From NCBI GenBank assembly GCA_963769715.1, contig CAVYNE010000040.1, forward strand, positions 124,001-188,000: a stretch of 64,000 nt of DNA, read 5' to 3'. The notes under the pieces are model-generated. The model did no database searches. It had not been told where the DNA came from and saw only the letters and a program-made list of their open reading frames with translations. The position numbers and the translations under genes are program-made. The stretch is from Palsa-504 sp963769715 (GTDB taxonomy: Bacteria; Actinomycetota; Actinomycetes; Streptosporangiales; Streptosporangiaceae). Positions 56,105 through 63,788 of the stretch are shown piece by piece (the stretch's first letter is position 1; the number at the start of each line of letters is the position of its first letter).

Positions 56105-56749
56105 TCACATTCGGATAATCTGCTCGCGGGCCAGGTCCTCGGCGCGCTGCTTGATGCCCAGCAGCATCTTGCGCTCCATGATCAGGCTGCCGGGTTCCAT
56201 GACCAGCATGTTGAACAGGCGGACGGGCGGCAGCGCGCCTGGCGTGGCGATCCGGTTCCGGCTGATCAGCCTGGTCTGCCCGTCCTCGGCGGCGAGCGAG
56301 AAGATCCACACCCAGTTCCCGTCGGCGAACCGGATCGTGAGCGTCCGCTCGGGGTCGCAGACGACTACCTGCATGACCGGCCTGCCGGGGCCCAGCGGCA
56401 GCTCGTCACCGACCTTGACTCCCTGGTACTCGGGCAGGATCTGGCGCGCGCTATGCATGTTCAGACCGAACAGGTTCTCGATCCAGTCGTAGGTGTACAC
56501 ACCACCCCGCCCGCTGCCCATCTGCACCAGCCACGGCCAGATCGCGGCGGGCGGCGCATCGATCGTGATCACCCTCGTAGACACGATGTCGGCGTCGGCG
56601 AGCAGTTCGTCACCGGGCAGCTTCCTTGAGACCTCGTCTGGCCGGGCGCCCCAGGTGAGGCACCAGCGCCGGAAGAAAAGCGGGTAGGCGAGTGACCCTA
56701 GCCCGGCGGCCAGGGCGGCTCCGGCCGCGGCTCGTGTGCGCTTGTTCAT
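56105..56749 (-). CDS. Membrane-anchored SRPBCC-family protein
   Basis: 214 residues. An N-terminal helix (AAAGAALAAGLGSLAYPLFF) is followed by a START-like hydrophobic-pocket fold: VITIDAPPAAIWPWLVQMGS, GGVYTYDWIENLFGLNMHSA, DELPLGPGRPVMQVV and a C-terminal helix ending KQRAEDLAREQI. ATG 56749 with AAAGGAGG is clear. Such proteins bind lipids or small hydrophobic ligands; none is indicated here. Confidence 0.8.
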   Translation of the reverse strand: MNKRTRAAAGAALAAGLGSLAYPLFFRRWCLTWGARPDEVSRKLPGDELLADADIVSTRVITIDAPPAAIWPWLVQMGSGRGGVYTYDWIENLFGLNMHSARQILPEYQGVKVGDELPLGPGRPVMQVVVCDPERTLTIRFADGNWVWIFSLAAEDGQTRLISRNRIATPGALPPVRLFNMLVMEPGSLIMERKMLLGIKQRAEDLAREQIIRM

Positions 56750-56967
56750 GGTTTGCCTCCTTTGACTGCCCGCTGGAGCCGTGGCCGCTGGCAGGTGCTG
56801 ACGCCTTGCCTCCCCTCGGTACCAGCAAAGCAGGCTCCGATCGTCTGCGGCAGATACCAAAGTCCCGGCCCCGGGGGCCGGATGCCCCTGTCCGTACCGC
56901 AAGGCGAACCCCAGTGTCGAGGCATCACCTCTGGGCGGAGATCCGCGCGCGCGGCAAGGAGGCAGAA

Positions 56968-57438
56968 ATGGTGACCATGGAAGAACTGCTGGGCGGCCAC
57001 CCGTTCTTCACCGGGCTCGGCGCCGGTGCAATAGAGCTCATTGCGGGATGTGCGTCCAACGCGCATTTCGCCGCGGGCGACTGCATCTTCGGTGCGGGAG
57101 AATCGGCCAGCCGCTTCTACGTGATCCGGCACGGAAGGGTCGCGCTGGAGATCCATTCGCCCACGCGGGGGCCTGTCGTCATCGACACCATGGACGAGGG
57201 CGAGGTGCTGGGGTGGTCGTGGCTCATCCCGCCTTACCGCTATTTCGGCGATGCCCGGGCGGTGACGCCGGTCAGCGCAATCGCGCTGGACGGCACCTGC
57301 CTGCGCGGCAAGTGCGAAGCCGATGCGGAACTCGGCTACCAGTTGCTGAAGCGGGTTACCACCGTGATGTACCAGCGCCTGGAGTCCGCGCGGGTCAGGC
57401 TCCTCGACCTGTACGGGCCGGAATCCGCCCTGGGGTAG
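56968..57438 (+). CDS. Cyclic-nucleotide-binding-domain protein without HTH
   Basis: 156 residues that are almost entirely one CNB domain: GHPFFTGLGAGAIELIAGCA, FGAGESASRFYVIRHGRVAL, VVIDTMDEGEVLGWSWLIPP. No DNA-binding domain follows. The cAMP phosphate-binding GE-x6-R-x-A reads GEVLGWSWLIPP, as in many actinomycete Crp-like sensors of unclear ligand. ATG 56968 follows GCAAGGAGG. It converges with the sigma-factor gene, 28 bases apart. Confidence 0.8.
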   Translation: MVTMEELLGGHPFFTGLGAGAIELIAGCASNAHFAAGDCIFGAGESASRFYVIRHGRVALEIHSPTRGPVVIDTMDEGEVLGWSWLIPPYRYFGDARAVTPVSAIALDGTCLRGKCEADAELGYQLLKRVTTVMYQRLESARVRLLDLYGPESALG

Positions 57439-57466
57439 GACCAGTGGCCAGTCGGCTGAGCGCGGG

Positions 57467-57997
57467 TCAACCACCGGCCGGGCGTAGTGCGTCCTGAAGC
57501 GATGACATGGCCCGAGCGGCGTGGCTCCTCACGGCGGTGGTGCTCATTCCGGTCGCCGAGGCGATCTCGGCCTCAGGCAGGTCGGCGAAATACTGCAGGA
57601 CCAGGACCTCGCGCTGGCGGACGGGCAGAGCCTGCATCGCCGACACGACGGCGGAATCCAGCAGGGGGATACCGGCTAGCTGAGGGCGCGGTGCCGATCG
57701 GGAACGACGGACCACCGACCGGCGCAGGTAGCACAGCGCGGCGTCGGTGTCGGGCAGTGCGTGCCACCTGCCATGCACGGCGGCGAAGGAGTCCTGCACG
57801 ATGTCTTCGGCGGTGGCCAGGTCCGATACCAGCAGGGCCGCCAGCCGGACCAGCGGCCGGTAGTGCATCTGGTACAAAGCGGCCACCGCTTGGCCGGCGT
57901 CCCCATCCGTTCGTGGGTGCGGGATCTGGCCGTGGATGCCGGCCGACCGCCGTGTCGTCGGGCACGCCGGTGGCTTCCCGCCTGACCTGGTCCTCAT
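57467..57997 (-). CDS. ECF (SigE-type) RNA polymerase sigma factor
   Basis: 176 residues. Region 2: ALYQMHYRPLVRLAALLVSD, then AEDIVQDSFAAVHGRWHALP and CYLRRSVVRRSRSA; region 4: LPVRQREVLVLQYFADLPEA, TGMSTTAVRSHAARAMSSLQ. The linker between regions 2 and 4 (about 15 residues, PQLAGIPLLDSAVVSA) is shorter than the 30 to 40 usual in this subfamily, so a small in-frame deletion is possible. ATG 57997 with AGGAGAACC. No anti-sigma gene is adjacent. Confidence 0.82.
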   Translation of the reverse strand: MRTRSGGKPPACPTTRRSAGIHGQIPHPRTDGDAGQAVAALYQMHYRPLVRLAALLVSDLATAEDIVQDSFAAVHGRWHALPDTDAALCYLRRSVVRRSRSAPRPQLAGIPLLDSAVVSAMQALPVRQREVLVLQYFADLPEAEIASATGMSTTAVRSHAARAMSSLQDALRPAGG

Positions 57998-58142
57998 GGT
58001 GGTTCTCCTGGTGTCCAGCCGCTGCATAGGGCGTGCCAGCGACCGCTCACTGATATGAGGCGGCGACCCCCCGGCCACCAACAACTTCCTGCCGCGGAAC
58101 TCAAGGAGTATCAGGACGCGTCGTCGTAGCCTCCGCCCCTGG

Positions 58143-59828
58143 CTATGACGGCAGTTCGGGGTCCTGGGAGCGCACGACCGAGTACCAGTCGGTGGCCTCG
58201 CTGCGCATCGCCCGGCTGATGCCCAGCGCGGCCTGCTGGACGTCTCGCAGATTGCGGACGCTCACCAGCCGGGCGATGCCGTCGTCCAGGACGGTGGCAA
58301 ACAGCCTCGACCGTTCGGCATGGCGCATGTAGTCGCGGTGTGCGCCATAGCTGCCCAGCGCACCTGCCACCGCGGGGATGGCGATGGCCAGGAAATCCCA
58401 CCACTTGAACGGCTGGGTGGGAGTAGAGCCCACCCCCAGACTGTGCAGCAAGGCGGCCAGGGCGCTCAGGGTGAAGAGGCCGATCGCGAGCGCATGAACA
58501 CGGTCGCTGCGTTTGCGGAAGGAGTTGCTGACCTTGACGTGGTAGTCCTGCTGTTTCTTTATCCACTCCTCGCAGAGCACCTCGACCAGGAGGCTGATGT
58601 CTGCCGGCGGGCTGTATCTAGGCCGGGCGAACCAGATCTCATTGGCCGCCCGCTCCGTCCAGCCCGCTTCGCCGATGGTCTCCCGGTAGGTGGACGAGAT
58701 GGACTTCTCTGGCGTGACGATTCCGGTGAGTCCGAGGAACACCAGGGACCGGATCTGCTCGGCCAGGTATCGGGAGGATATCCAGCGCGGATGCCATTGT
58801 CGGCGACGTGTCGCGATGAGCAGCAGGGTGACACCGATCAGAATCGCGAACTCGATCCAGGCCAGGCGCGCCTGGCCCGGGGCCCAAACTATCTGCGCGG
58901 CGACTACGAGTACCGCGAGAGGGGCCAGGATATACATCGACCGGGTAGCCATGAGATATCGCCACTGGAATCGGTTCGCCAGCAGGTCGGCGCGGGTGAA
59001 GTAGTAAGAGAAGTGCTTGATCTGCTGCTCGGCAGACCTAAGCCACGGCCTGGTATCGGTTTGCTGGAGCAGTGGTGCCAAGCCGTCAAAGGCGCTCTCA
59101 TGCAGCCTCTCATGGTTGTAACTATCGAGCCATTTCATGCTGTTGGCGGGAAGCGGGCATGTGCGCTTGGCCGCCTGCGGCAGCTGCTTCGCGTCTAGCC
59201 TGGCGGAGTGATCGTCGACCAGTATGAGCAAGACGGGCTTGTGCCAGCGCTGAGCATAGGAATAGATCTCGGCGGTACCGCCCCGACCGCGAGCGGGCTT
59301 GCCGTCCCAGACCACGATCACCGCGTCGCTACGATCTACCACTGCGCGGCCGGCTAGCTCGTATGCCTGCTCGCGGGACCGGGCCGTCGGCATGACGTCG
59401 GTCTGGATAGCCATGGACTTCAGCTGGTTAAACTGCTCGACTGATTCTGGCGAGCCGAAGTCCCGCAGGTAGTCGCTTTGCTGTAGCGGCAGCACGACCT
59501 CGAGTTGGGTGCCTTTCCGCTTCAGGAGTTCGCCTGCCACCACCCGATCGGCCCCCTCCGCCAGGGCCGAGACCACGGTAAGGACGATGTCTCCCGGCTT
59601 CTCCTGGCCGGAAGCGCCCCGCAGCCTAGCCGAATCAGCCGCCAGCACCTGGGTGATGTACTCGACTGCCTTGGCAATCTCTGCGGCGAGGCCGGGGTGA
59701 TCACTCGCTATGCCGCGGTGGCCGGTAATGCCGAGCCGCAGCGTGAGGGGGACCTTGGCGCGGAGGTCCGTCGGCTCTCCGGCTGGCGATCGCTGCCGTT
59801 CGGCCTGGACGGTTACAGATTCGCTCAT
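58143..59828 (-). CDS. SLOG-SLATT membrane protein, candidate immune effector
   Basis: 561 residues, intact. Residues 25 to about 205 are a Rossmann-like SLOG domain: LRLGITGHRGIASDHPGLA, VVSALAEGADRVVAGELL, DAVIVVWDGKPARGRGGTAE. SLOG domains bind nucleotide signals, for example NAD-derived rings in Thoeris ThsA. The C-terminal half has two pairs of membrane helices (MYILAPLAVLVVAAQIVWA, FAILIGVTLLLIATRRR, HALAIGLFTLSALAALLHSL, FLAIAIPAVAGALGSYGAH) with a helical ISSRYLAEQIRSLVFLGL region between, as in SLATT/DUF4231 pore-like effectors. Its ATG overlaps the TIR gene stop (ATGA). Role in defence is inferred from domain type and pairing. Confidence 0.8.
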   Translation of the reverse strand: MSESVTVQAERQRSPAGEPTDLRAKVPLTLRLGITGHRGIASDHPGLAAEIAKAVEYITQVLAADSARLRGASGQEKPGDIVLTVVSALAEGADRVVAGELLKRKGTQLEVVLPLQQSDYLRDFGSPESVEQFNQLKSMAIQTDVMPTARSREQAYELAGRAVVDRSDAVIVVWDGKPARGRGGTAEIYSYAQRWHKPVLLILVDDHSARLDAKQLPQAAKRTCPLPANSMKWLDSYNHERLHESAFDGLAPLLQQTDTRPWLRSAEQQIKHFSYYFTRADLLANRFQWRYLMATRSMYILAPLAVLVVAAQIVWAPGQARLAWIEFAILIGVTLLLIATRRRQWHPRWISSRYLAEQIRSLVFLGLTGIVTPEKSISSTYRETIGEAGWTERAANEIWFARPRYSPPADISLLVEVLCEEWIKKQQDYHVKVSNSFRKRSDRVHALAIGLFTLSALAALLHSLGVGSTPTQPFKWWDFLAIAIPAVAGALGSYGAHRDYMRHAERSRLFATVLDDGIARLVSVRNLRDVQQAALGISRAMRSEATDWYSVVRSQDPELPS

Positions 59829-61030
59829 CGCGAAATCATATAGCTTATTGCGGCCGTGGTCGTCCCGCTACCCGAATTACTTGAGCTCGCTATGGATCCG
59901 ATAATGAAGAGGGCCCACAGGCCGATAGTTATCCAGAAAAACAGCACGACGCGCGATGACGCCTTGCGTGCAGTAGCAAGATCACCAGCGGCCAGGCTCG
60001 ATCTGACTTTGCCGTAGTAAACAAGCTCGGCAATGCCTATAGGTATCAAAAGAATTGTTATGAATGTAAGTATAGCCGTGGTGATCGCCATTCCCCGGTG
60101 CGACGACACGCCAGTAACCGGCGAGGGCTGCGGCGGTCGCGGCGGCCGGGTTCCCTGGCTGGCATTCCACGCAGGACCTGTTTGCTGCCCGGCGCTGCGT
60201 CCAGGGCCCGGCTGCTGCCCGGCGCTGCGTCCAGGGCCCGGCTGCTGCCCGGCGCTGTGTCCCGGGTCCGGCTGCTGGGCGGCGTCGTGTCCGGCACCGG
60301 ACTCCCACCAGTTGCCGGCAGCGCCGGATGGTGGCGGCCGGGGTGTCTGCTGCTCAGCATTCTGGAACGGCACCTGGGCATCTTGGAACGGCGTCCGCAG
60401 ACGTGCGATCCTGCGTTCTACGTTCGCAAAGAGATCCTGCCGTGTTGCCAACTGGCTGAGCATCTCAGCGGCGGTCTGCCGTTCATCCGGATCGCCTGCG
60501 GGGCCGAGGGCGTCCTCCAGTTTTCCGATGATGGCCAGTTGCTCATCCATGTCGAGCGACGGCGCGTTTATGCGGTCGCCCAGGTTGCCGAAGGGTGACG
60601 TCGGTACGTCGGGCGGCTGGGGGAGCGGATCTGGCAGATTCGCTCCCATCGGCAAGGCGTAAATCGCGCCGATCAGCCTGAACGCGGCCGCCTCATCCGG
60701 CCGGGTGTAATCAATGGCCTGGATCTCTGCTATATCCTGCGGCAGCATCGCGGTGACCACGGTATCCAGCGTTATGGGCAGCACCGGTTTGCCCAGCTGC
60801 ATCGCGTATTCGCGTTCGGAGCGGCAGGCCTGAGATTTTATTGAAGCCTTCGATAGGGCGGCCACGACTGCGTCGCAGGAACGAAGCTGACGCAGGATCC
60901 GATCCCACCAGCGTTGCCCGCCGACAAGATCGCTGTCCAGCCAGACTTCAATGCCAGCTTGCCGGAGTTGCACGGCCAAAGACTCGGCCCGAAGCCGATC
61001 GGGCCGAGCATAAGAAACGAAAAGCTGCAT
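59825..61030 (-). CDS. TIR domain protein with C-terminal dispanin (CD225) membrane domain
   Basis: 401 residues. The TIR domain spans residues 1 to about 135: box 1 LFVSYARPDRLRAESLA, VWLDSDLVGGQRWWDRI, and CRSEREYAMQLGKPVLPI with the likely catalytic Glu72, as in NAD-cleaving TIRs. A helical part (to about 225) and a Pro/Gly/Gln linker with four 10-residue repeats follow. Residues 325 to 395 have two helices (AITTAILTFITILLIPIGI, VVLFFWITIGLWALFIIGS) around YYGKVRSSLAAGDLATARKA, the CD225/dispanin signature. It should therefore be membrane-tethered. ATG 61030 follows GAGGGGGG. It is the first gene of a coupled pair. Confidence 0.82.
   Translation of the reverse strand: MQLFVSYARPDRLRAESLAVQLRQAGIEVWLDSDLVGGQRWWDRILRQLRSCDAVVAALSKASIKSQACRSEREYAMQLGKPVLPITLDTVVTAMLPQDIAEIQAIDYTRPDEAAAFRLIGAIYALPMGANLPDPLPQPPDVPTSPFGNLGDRINAPSLDMDEQLAIIGKLEDALGPAGDPDERQTAAEMLSQLATRQDLFANVERRIARLRTPFQDAQVPFQNAEQQTPRPPPSGAAGNWWESGAGHDAAQQPDPGHSAGQQPGPGRSAGQQPGPGRSAGQQTGPAWNASQGTRPPRPPQPSPVTGVSSHRGMAITTAILTFITILLIPIGIAELVYYGKVRSSLAAGDLATARKASSRVVLFFWITIGLWALFIIGSIASSSNSGSGTTTAAISYMISR
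60181..60300. repeat. Four 30-base in-frame repeats in the TIR gene linker
   Basis: Units at 60181, 60211, 60241 and 60271. The second is GCTGCTGCCCGGCGCTGCGT plus CCAGGGCCCG; the first and third differ by few bases and the fourth is diverged. Each encodes 10 residues (GPGRSAGQQP type) of the linker. Copy number is likely to vary between strains. Confidence 0.8.
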
Positions 61031-61410
61031 CGGCCCCCCTCGCCTGGAACACGCCCGACTTCCAAGCCCTTGACCTAGCTTTAAGGTGGAAGTATCCCAG
61101 AGGCCACTTCAGGCCGTCAAGGGTTTTGCAATCGTCTGCATCTCGGCAGGCCGTATAGCCGTATAAGAGAAATCGGCTCGGGAGCACTCTAACGATCTCA
61201 GTGGTCACGTTGATCCCACTAGTTGCATTTCTCTTACCAGAAGTCTGCGTACAGTATGCGATCCACCATCACCCGCGTCGGGCCCGACCGATGAATTGGC
61301 GATCCTTGCGTACGGTCATGGCGCCCCCGAAAGTGCTGACCCGCCTTGTTGAGATGCTGTATCGGAAACTCCCCGGCAGGCAGCACCGGAAAGCCTATCT
61401 TACCGTGCTA
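61031..61410. other. Intergenic region of lower GC content
   Basis: 380 bases between the TIR gene and the end of the SAH-hydrolase-like gene. It is more AT-rich than its surroundings and contains the promoter listed separately and a short duplication CCGTATA-G-CCGTATA at about 61150. No gene is seen. Confidence 0.4.
61091..61120 (-). promoter_or_regulatory. Sigma-70-like promoter of the TIR/SLOG operon
   Basis: On the minus strand TTGACG (61120-61115), 18 bases, then GATACT (61096-61091), 60 bases before the TIR ATG. This is the only good -35/-10 pair I see in the gap. Confidence 0.4.
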
Positions 61411-62574
61411 CTAAGCCGAGGTCGGCGGATACTTGCGATCGAGATAGCTGGATGCGACAGCCGCATCGATGGGCCCAGGCACTGGGACGACACAGCTGGC
61501 GGCGTCGACCCTGTGGGTGGCGACCGCCTCCAGGCACCGGGCTTGCAGGGCGAACCCGAGATCCATCGATGCGATGGAATTGCCGAGCGGCCGCGGGCCG
61601 GCCAGGTTGAACATGTGGCCGCGCGCGAGCAGGTGAACGCGCCGGCCGTCCTTCAGTGCCAGCGTGAGCAGGTCATCGGCGTACTCGCGCTGGCTCGCCA
61701 CCTCATCCGCGCTGATCAGGCCCGGAGCGTCGATTTCGACCGGGAAGTGCCCGGCGTTGGCCAGGACCACGCCATCGCGCAGCAGCGGAAGATCGGCGGC
61801 GGTCAGCACGTCCCGGGCCCCGGTGACGGTGATGATGACGTCGGCATTCGCGACGGCGATATCGCGCGGCGGCGTGCTGAACCCGTCCAGGTGCGCTTGG
61901 AGCCTGGTCACGGGGTTGACGTCGACCACGGACACCCGGGCGTAGGCGCCCCGGAAGTTAGCCGCCACGCCGCGCCCGCACGCGCCGTACCCGAACACGG
62001 TGACCTGCTCCCCGTTGGTGACCCGGTTCGTCATCCGCAGGAAGGACTCGAGCGCGCTCTGGCCGACGGCGTGCTCGTTCTCGGCGAATTGCTTGATCGG
62101 GCTGTCGTTGATGACCAGGATCGGGCGCTTGAGTCGGCCACGGAGCGGCTCGAGTCGCATCCGGCCCGAGGTCGTTTCCTCGGTTCCGCCCAGCAACCCC
62201 TCGTAAGGACGGTCCAGGTACCTGGCGAACAGGTCCCCGCCGTTGTCCAGGATCAGGTCCGGTTTCGCTGCCAGCACCTCGTCGAGGTAGCCGGCGTGCA
62301 CCGCGCTGTCCCTGGTCGGGCCGCCGATGACGGCGATGCCCTCCGCCCGCAGGGTCTCGACCGCGTCCGGCTGGGTGGTGTTGAGGTTCCCGGTTGAGAC
62401 GAGCCTGGCCCCTCCGTCGCGCAACGTCAGCAGGAGCGCCACGGTTTTGGCCTCGAGGTGAATGCCGGTGCCGATGGTCAGGCCGCCGAACGGGCGCGTC
62501 TGCCTGAACTCCGCCGAGATCGCCTGCAGCAGCAGGCAGTGCTCCCGAACCCAATCGATGCGTGTGGAAACCAC
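61411..62574 (-). CDS. S-adenosylhomocysteine hydrolase-like protein
   Basis: 387 residues with the AdoHcyase signatures: IGTGIHLEAKTVALLLTLRD, STGNLNTTQPDAVETLRA, EETTSGRMRLEPLRG, INDSPIKQFAENEHAVGQSA and the NAD loop VTVFGYGACGRGVAANFRGA. Classical AdoHcyases have about 430 to 490 residues; this is short, like the archaeal/S-inosylhomocysteine type, and starts WVREHCLLLQAISAEF with an abbreviated N-terminus. The GTG at 62574 is the likely start. It recycles or cleaves SAH-like thioethers; the neighbouring methyltransferase may be its partner. Probably a paralogue, not the housekeeping copy. Confidence 0.82.
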   Translation of the reverse strand: MVSTRIDWVREHCLLLQAISAEFRQTRPFGGLTIGTGIHLEAKTVALLLTLRDGGARLVSTGNLNTTQPDAVETLRAEGIAVIGGPTRDSAVHAGYLDEVLAAKPDLILDNGGDLFARYLDRPYEGLLGGTEETTSGRMRLEPLRGRLKRPILVINDSPIKQFAENEHAVGQSALESFLRMTNRVTNGEQVTVFGYGACGRGVAANFRGAYARVSVVDVNPVTRLQAHLDGFSTPPRDIAVANADVIITVTGARDVLTAADLPLLRDGVVLANAGHFPVEIDAPGLISADEVASQREYADDLLTLALKDGRRVHLLARGHMFNLAGPRPLGNSIASMDLGFALQARCLEAVATHRVDAASCVVPVPGPIDAAVASSYLDRKYPPTSA

Positions 62575-62660
62575 CTGCCAGTCACCCCTTCGCCTGCACC
62601 CGAGAGACCGGGCTCCAGGGAAACCGGCCTGCAGGTCAGGCTAAGGCAGCCGGGTGCGGC

Positions 62661-63683
62661 CTATTCGCGGATCGCTATCGCCAGGAAGCGGCATTCCGCG
62701 TCGTCGTAGGTGGTCAGGCGCCATCCGGTGTCCTGGGTCAACCGCTGGAGCGGGGCGGCGGCGAGTGGCTCGTCGGGTTCGAGTGTACGGCCGTGCCGGG
62801 CGGCCAGGGCGGCCCGCCCGGACGGGTGGAACAGGATCAGCAGGCCGCCGGGCCGGGTGATGCGGGCGAGTTGGCGCAGTCCGGCTTCGGGGTCGGGCAG
62901 GTGCATAACCAGCCCGGCGGCGAACACTGCGTCGGCTGAGGCGCGGGCGAAAGGCAGCTGCCGGGCGTCGGCGAGGATGAGCGTGGCGTGCGCGGCGTGG
63001 CCCTTGATACGGGCGTGGCGGAGCATTTCGGGTGTCAGGTCGACGGCGATGACGGTGCCGTGCGGGCCGACGGCCTGGCGCAGGACCGGCAAGGCCCGGC
63101 CGGTGCCGCAGCCGACATCGATGACCAAACCGTGCTGGGGGATGCGGGCCTGGGCGATGGCGGCGGCGTAGGCGGGCAGGTCATCGCCGAACCTGGTGTC
63201 CCAGGTCGCGGCCCGGGCGGAAAAGAATGCCCGGGTCTCGGCGATGTACCACCGGCTGGGCCGCTCTAGCGGGGCGGCGACCCGCCGGATCACCGGCCAC
63301 GCCGGATCGTGCAGGTCGATGACGATGCTGGCGCCGCCCTCACCGCCTGGGTAGTGGCCGTGCCCGGCCGGGTCGGTGCGCAGCCAGATCACCACGTCCC
63401 AGGCTCGGGCCGCCCGCCAGTCAGGGCCGTCGGCCAGCACGACCGTCCCCGCGGCGGAGTAAGTGTCGGCGTCCGCGGCGGGCAGTGCCGGGCCGGCCAG
63501 GCGTGAGCAGGGGCGTCCGGCTGCTCGCAGGGTAGCGGCGAGACGGTCGGCGACAGCCCCGGGCTGCCCGCCAGGACCGTCGACAACCACGGATGCGGCC
63601 CCGGCCGGGAGCAGGCTGGCGATGTTATCCAGGAACTCGTCCCAGCGGTGGTGGCTTATGCCGGTCATCGTGTCGTTGGCCAT
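62661..63683 (-). CDS. Kinase-like domain fused to a SAM-dependent methyltransferase
   Basis: About 340 residues. The first half resembles a uridine-kinase P-loop fold (ASVVVDGPGGQPGAVADRLA, TVVLADGPDWRAARAWDVVI, PLERPSRWYIAETRAFFSAR), but the P-loop lacks the Gly-Lys-Ser/Thr, so ATP binding is doubtful. The second half is a class I methyltransferase with VIDVGCGTGRALPVLRQAV, VIAVDLTPEMLRHARIKGHA, ADAVFAAGLVMHLPDPEAGL and RPGGLLILFHP. ATG 63683 is chosen; TTG 63719 and ATG 63698 are alternatives. It lies 86 bases upstream of the SAH-hydrolase-like gene on the same strand, which would clear its product. Confidence 0.75.
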   Translation of the reverse strand: MANDTMTGISHHRWDEFLDNIASLLPAGAASVVVDGPGGQPGAVADRLAATLRAAGRPCSRLAGPALPAADADTYSAAGTVVLADGPDWRAARAWDVVIWLRTDPAGHGHYPGGEGGASIVIDLHDPAWPVIRRVAAPLERPSRWYIAETRAFFSARAATWDTRFGDDLPAYAAAIAQARIPQHGLVIDVGCGTGRALPVLRQAVGPHGTVIAVDLTPEMLRHARIKGHAAHATLILADARQLPFARASADAVFAAGLVMHLPDPEAGLRQLARITRPGGLLILFHPSGRAALAARHGRTLEPDEPLAAAPLQRLTQDTGWRLTTYDDAECRFLAIAIRE

Positions 63684-63788
63684 ACCCGCATCATGCATAT
63701 CCGACGGATCAGCGATCAACCCACAGCATCTGCGTTGATGGTCACGGATTCCTTACTCAATTGCGGAGAAATCAGTTAAAGTCGCGGC

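Noticed and set aside
60181..60300. CRISPR-like array
   Set aside because: The 30-base units are contiguous without spacers, are in frame and lie inside an intact coding sequence.
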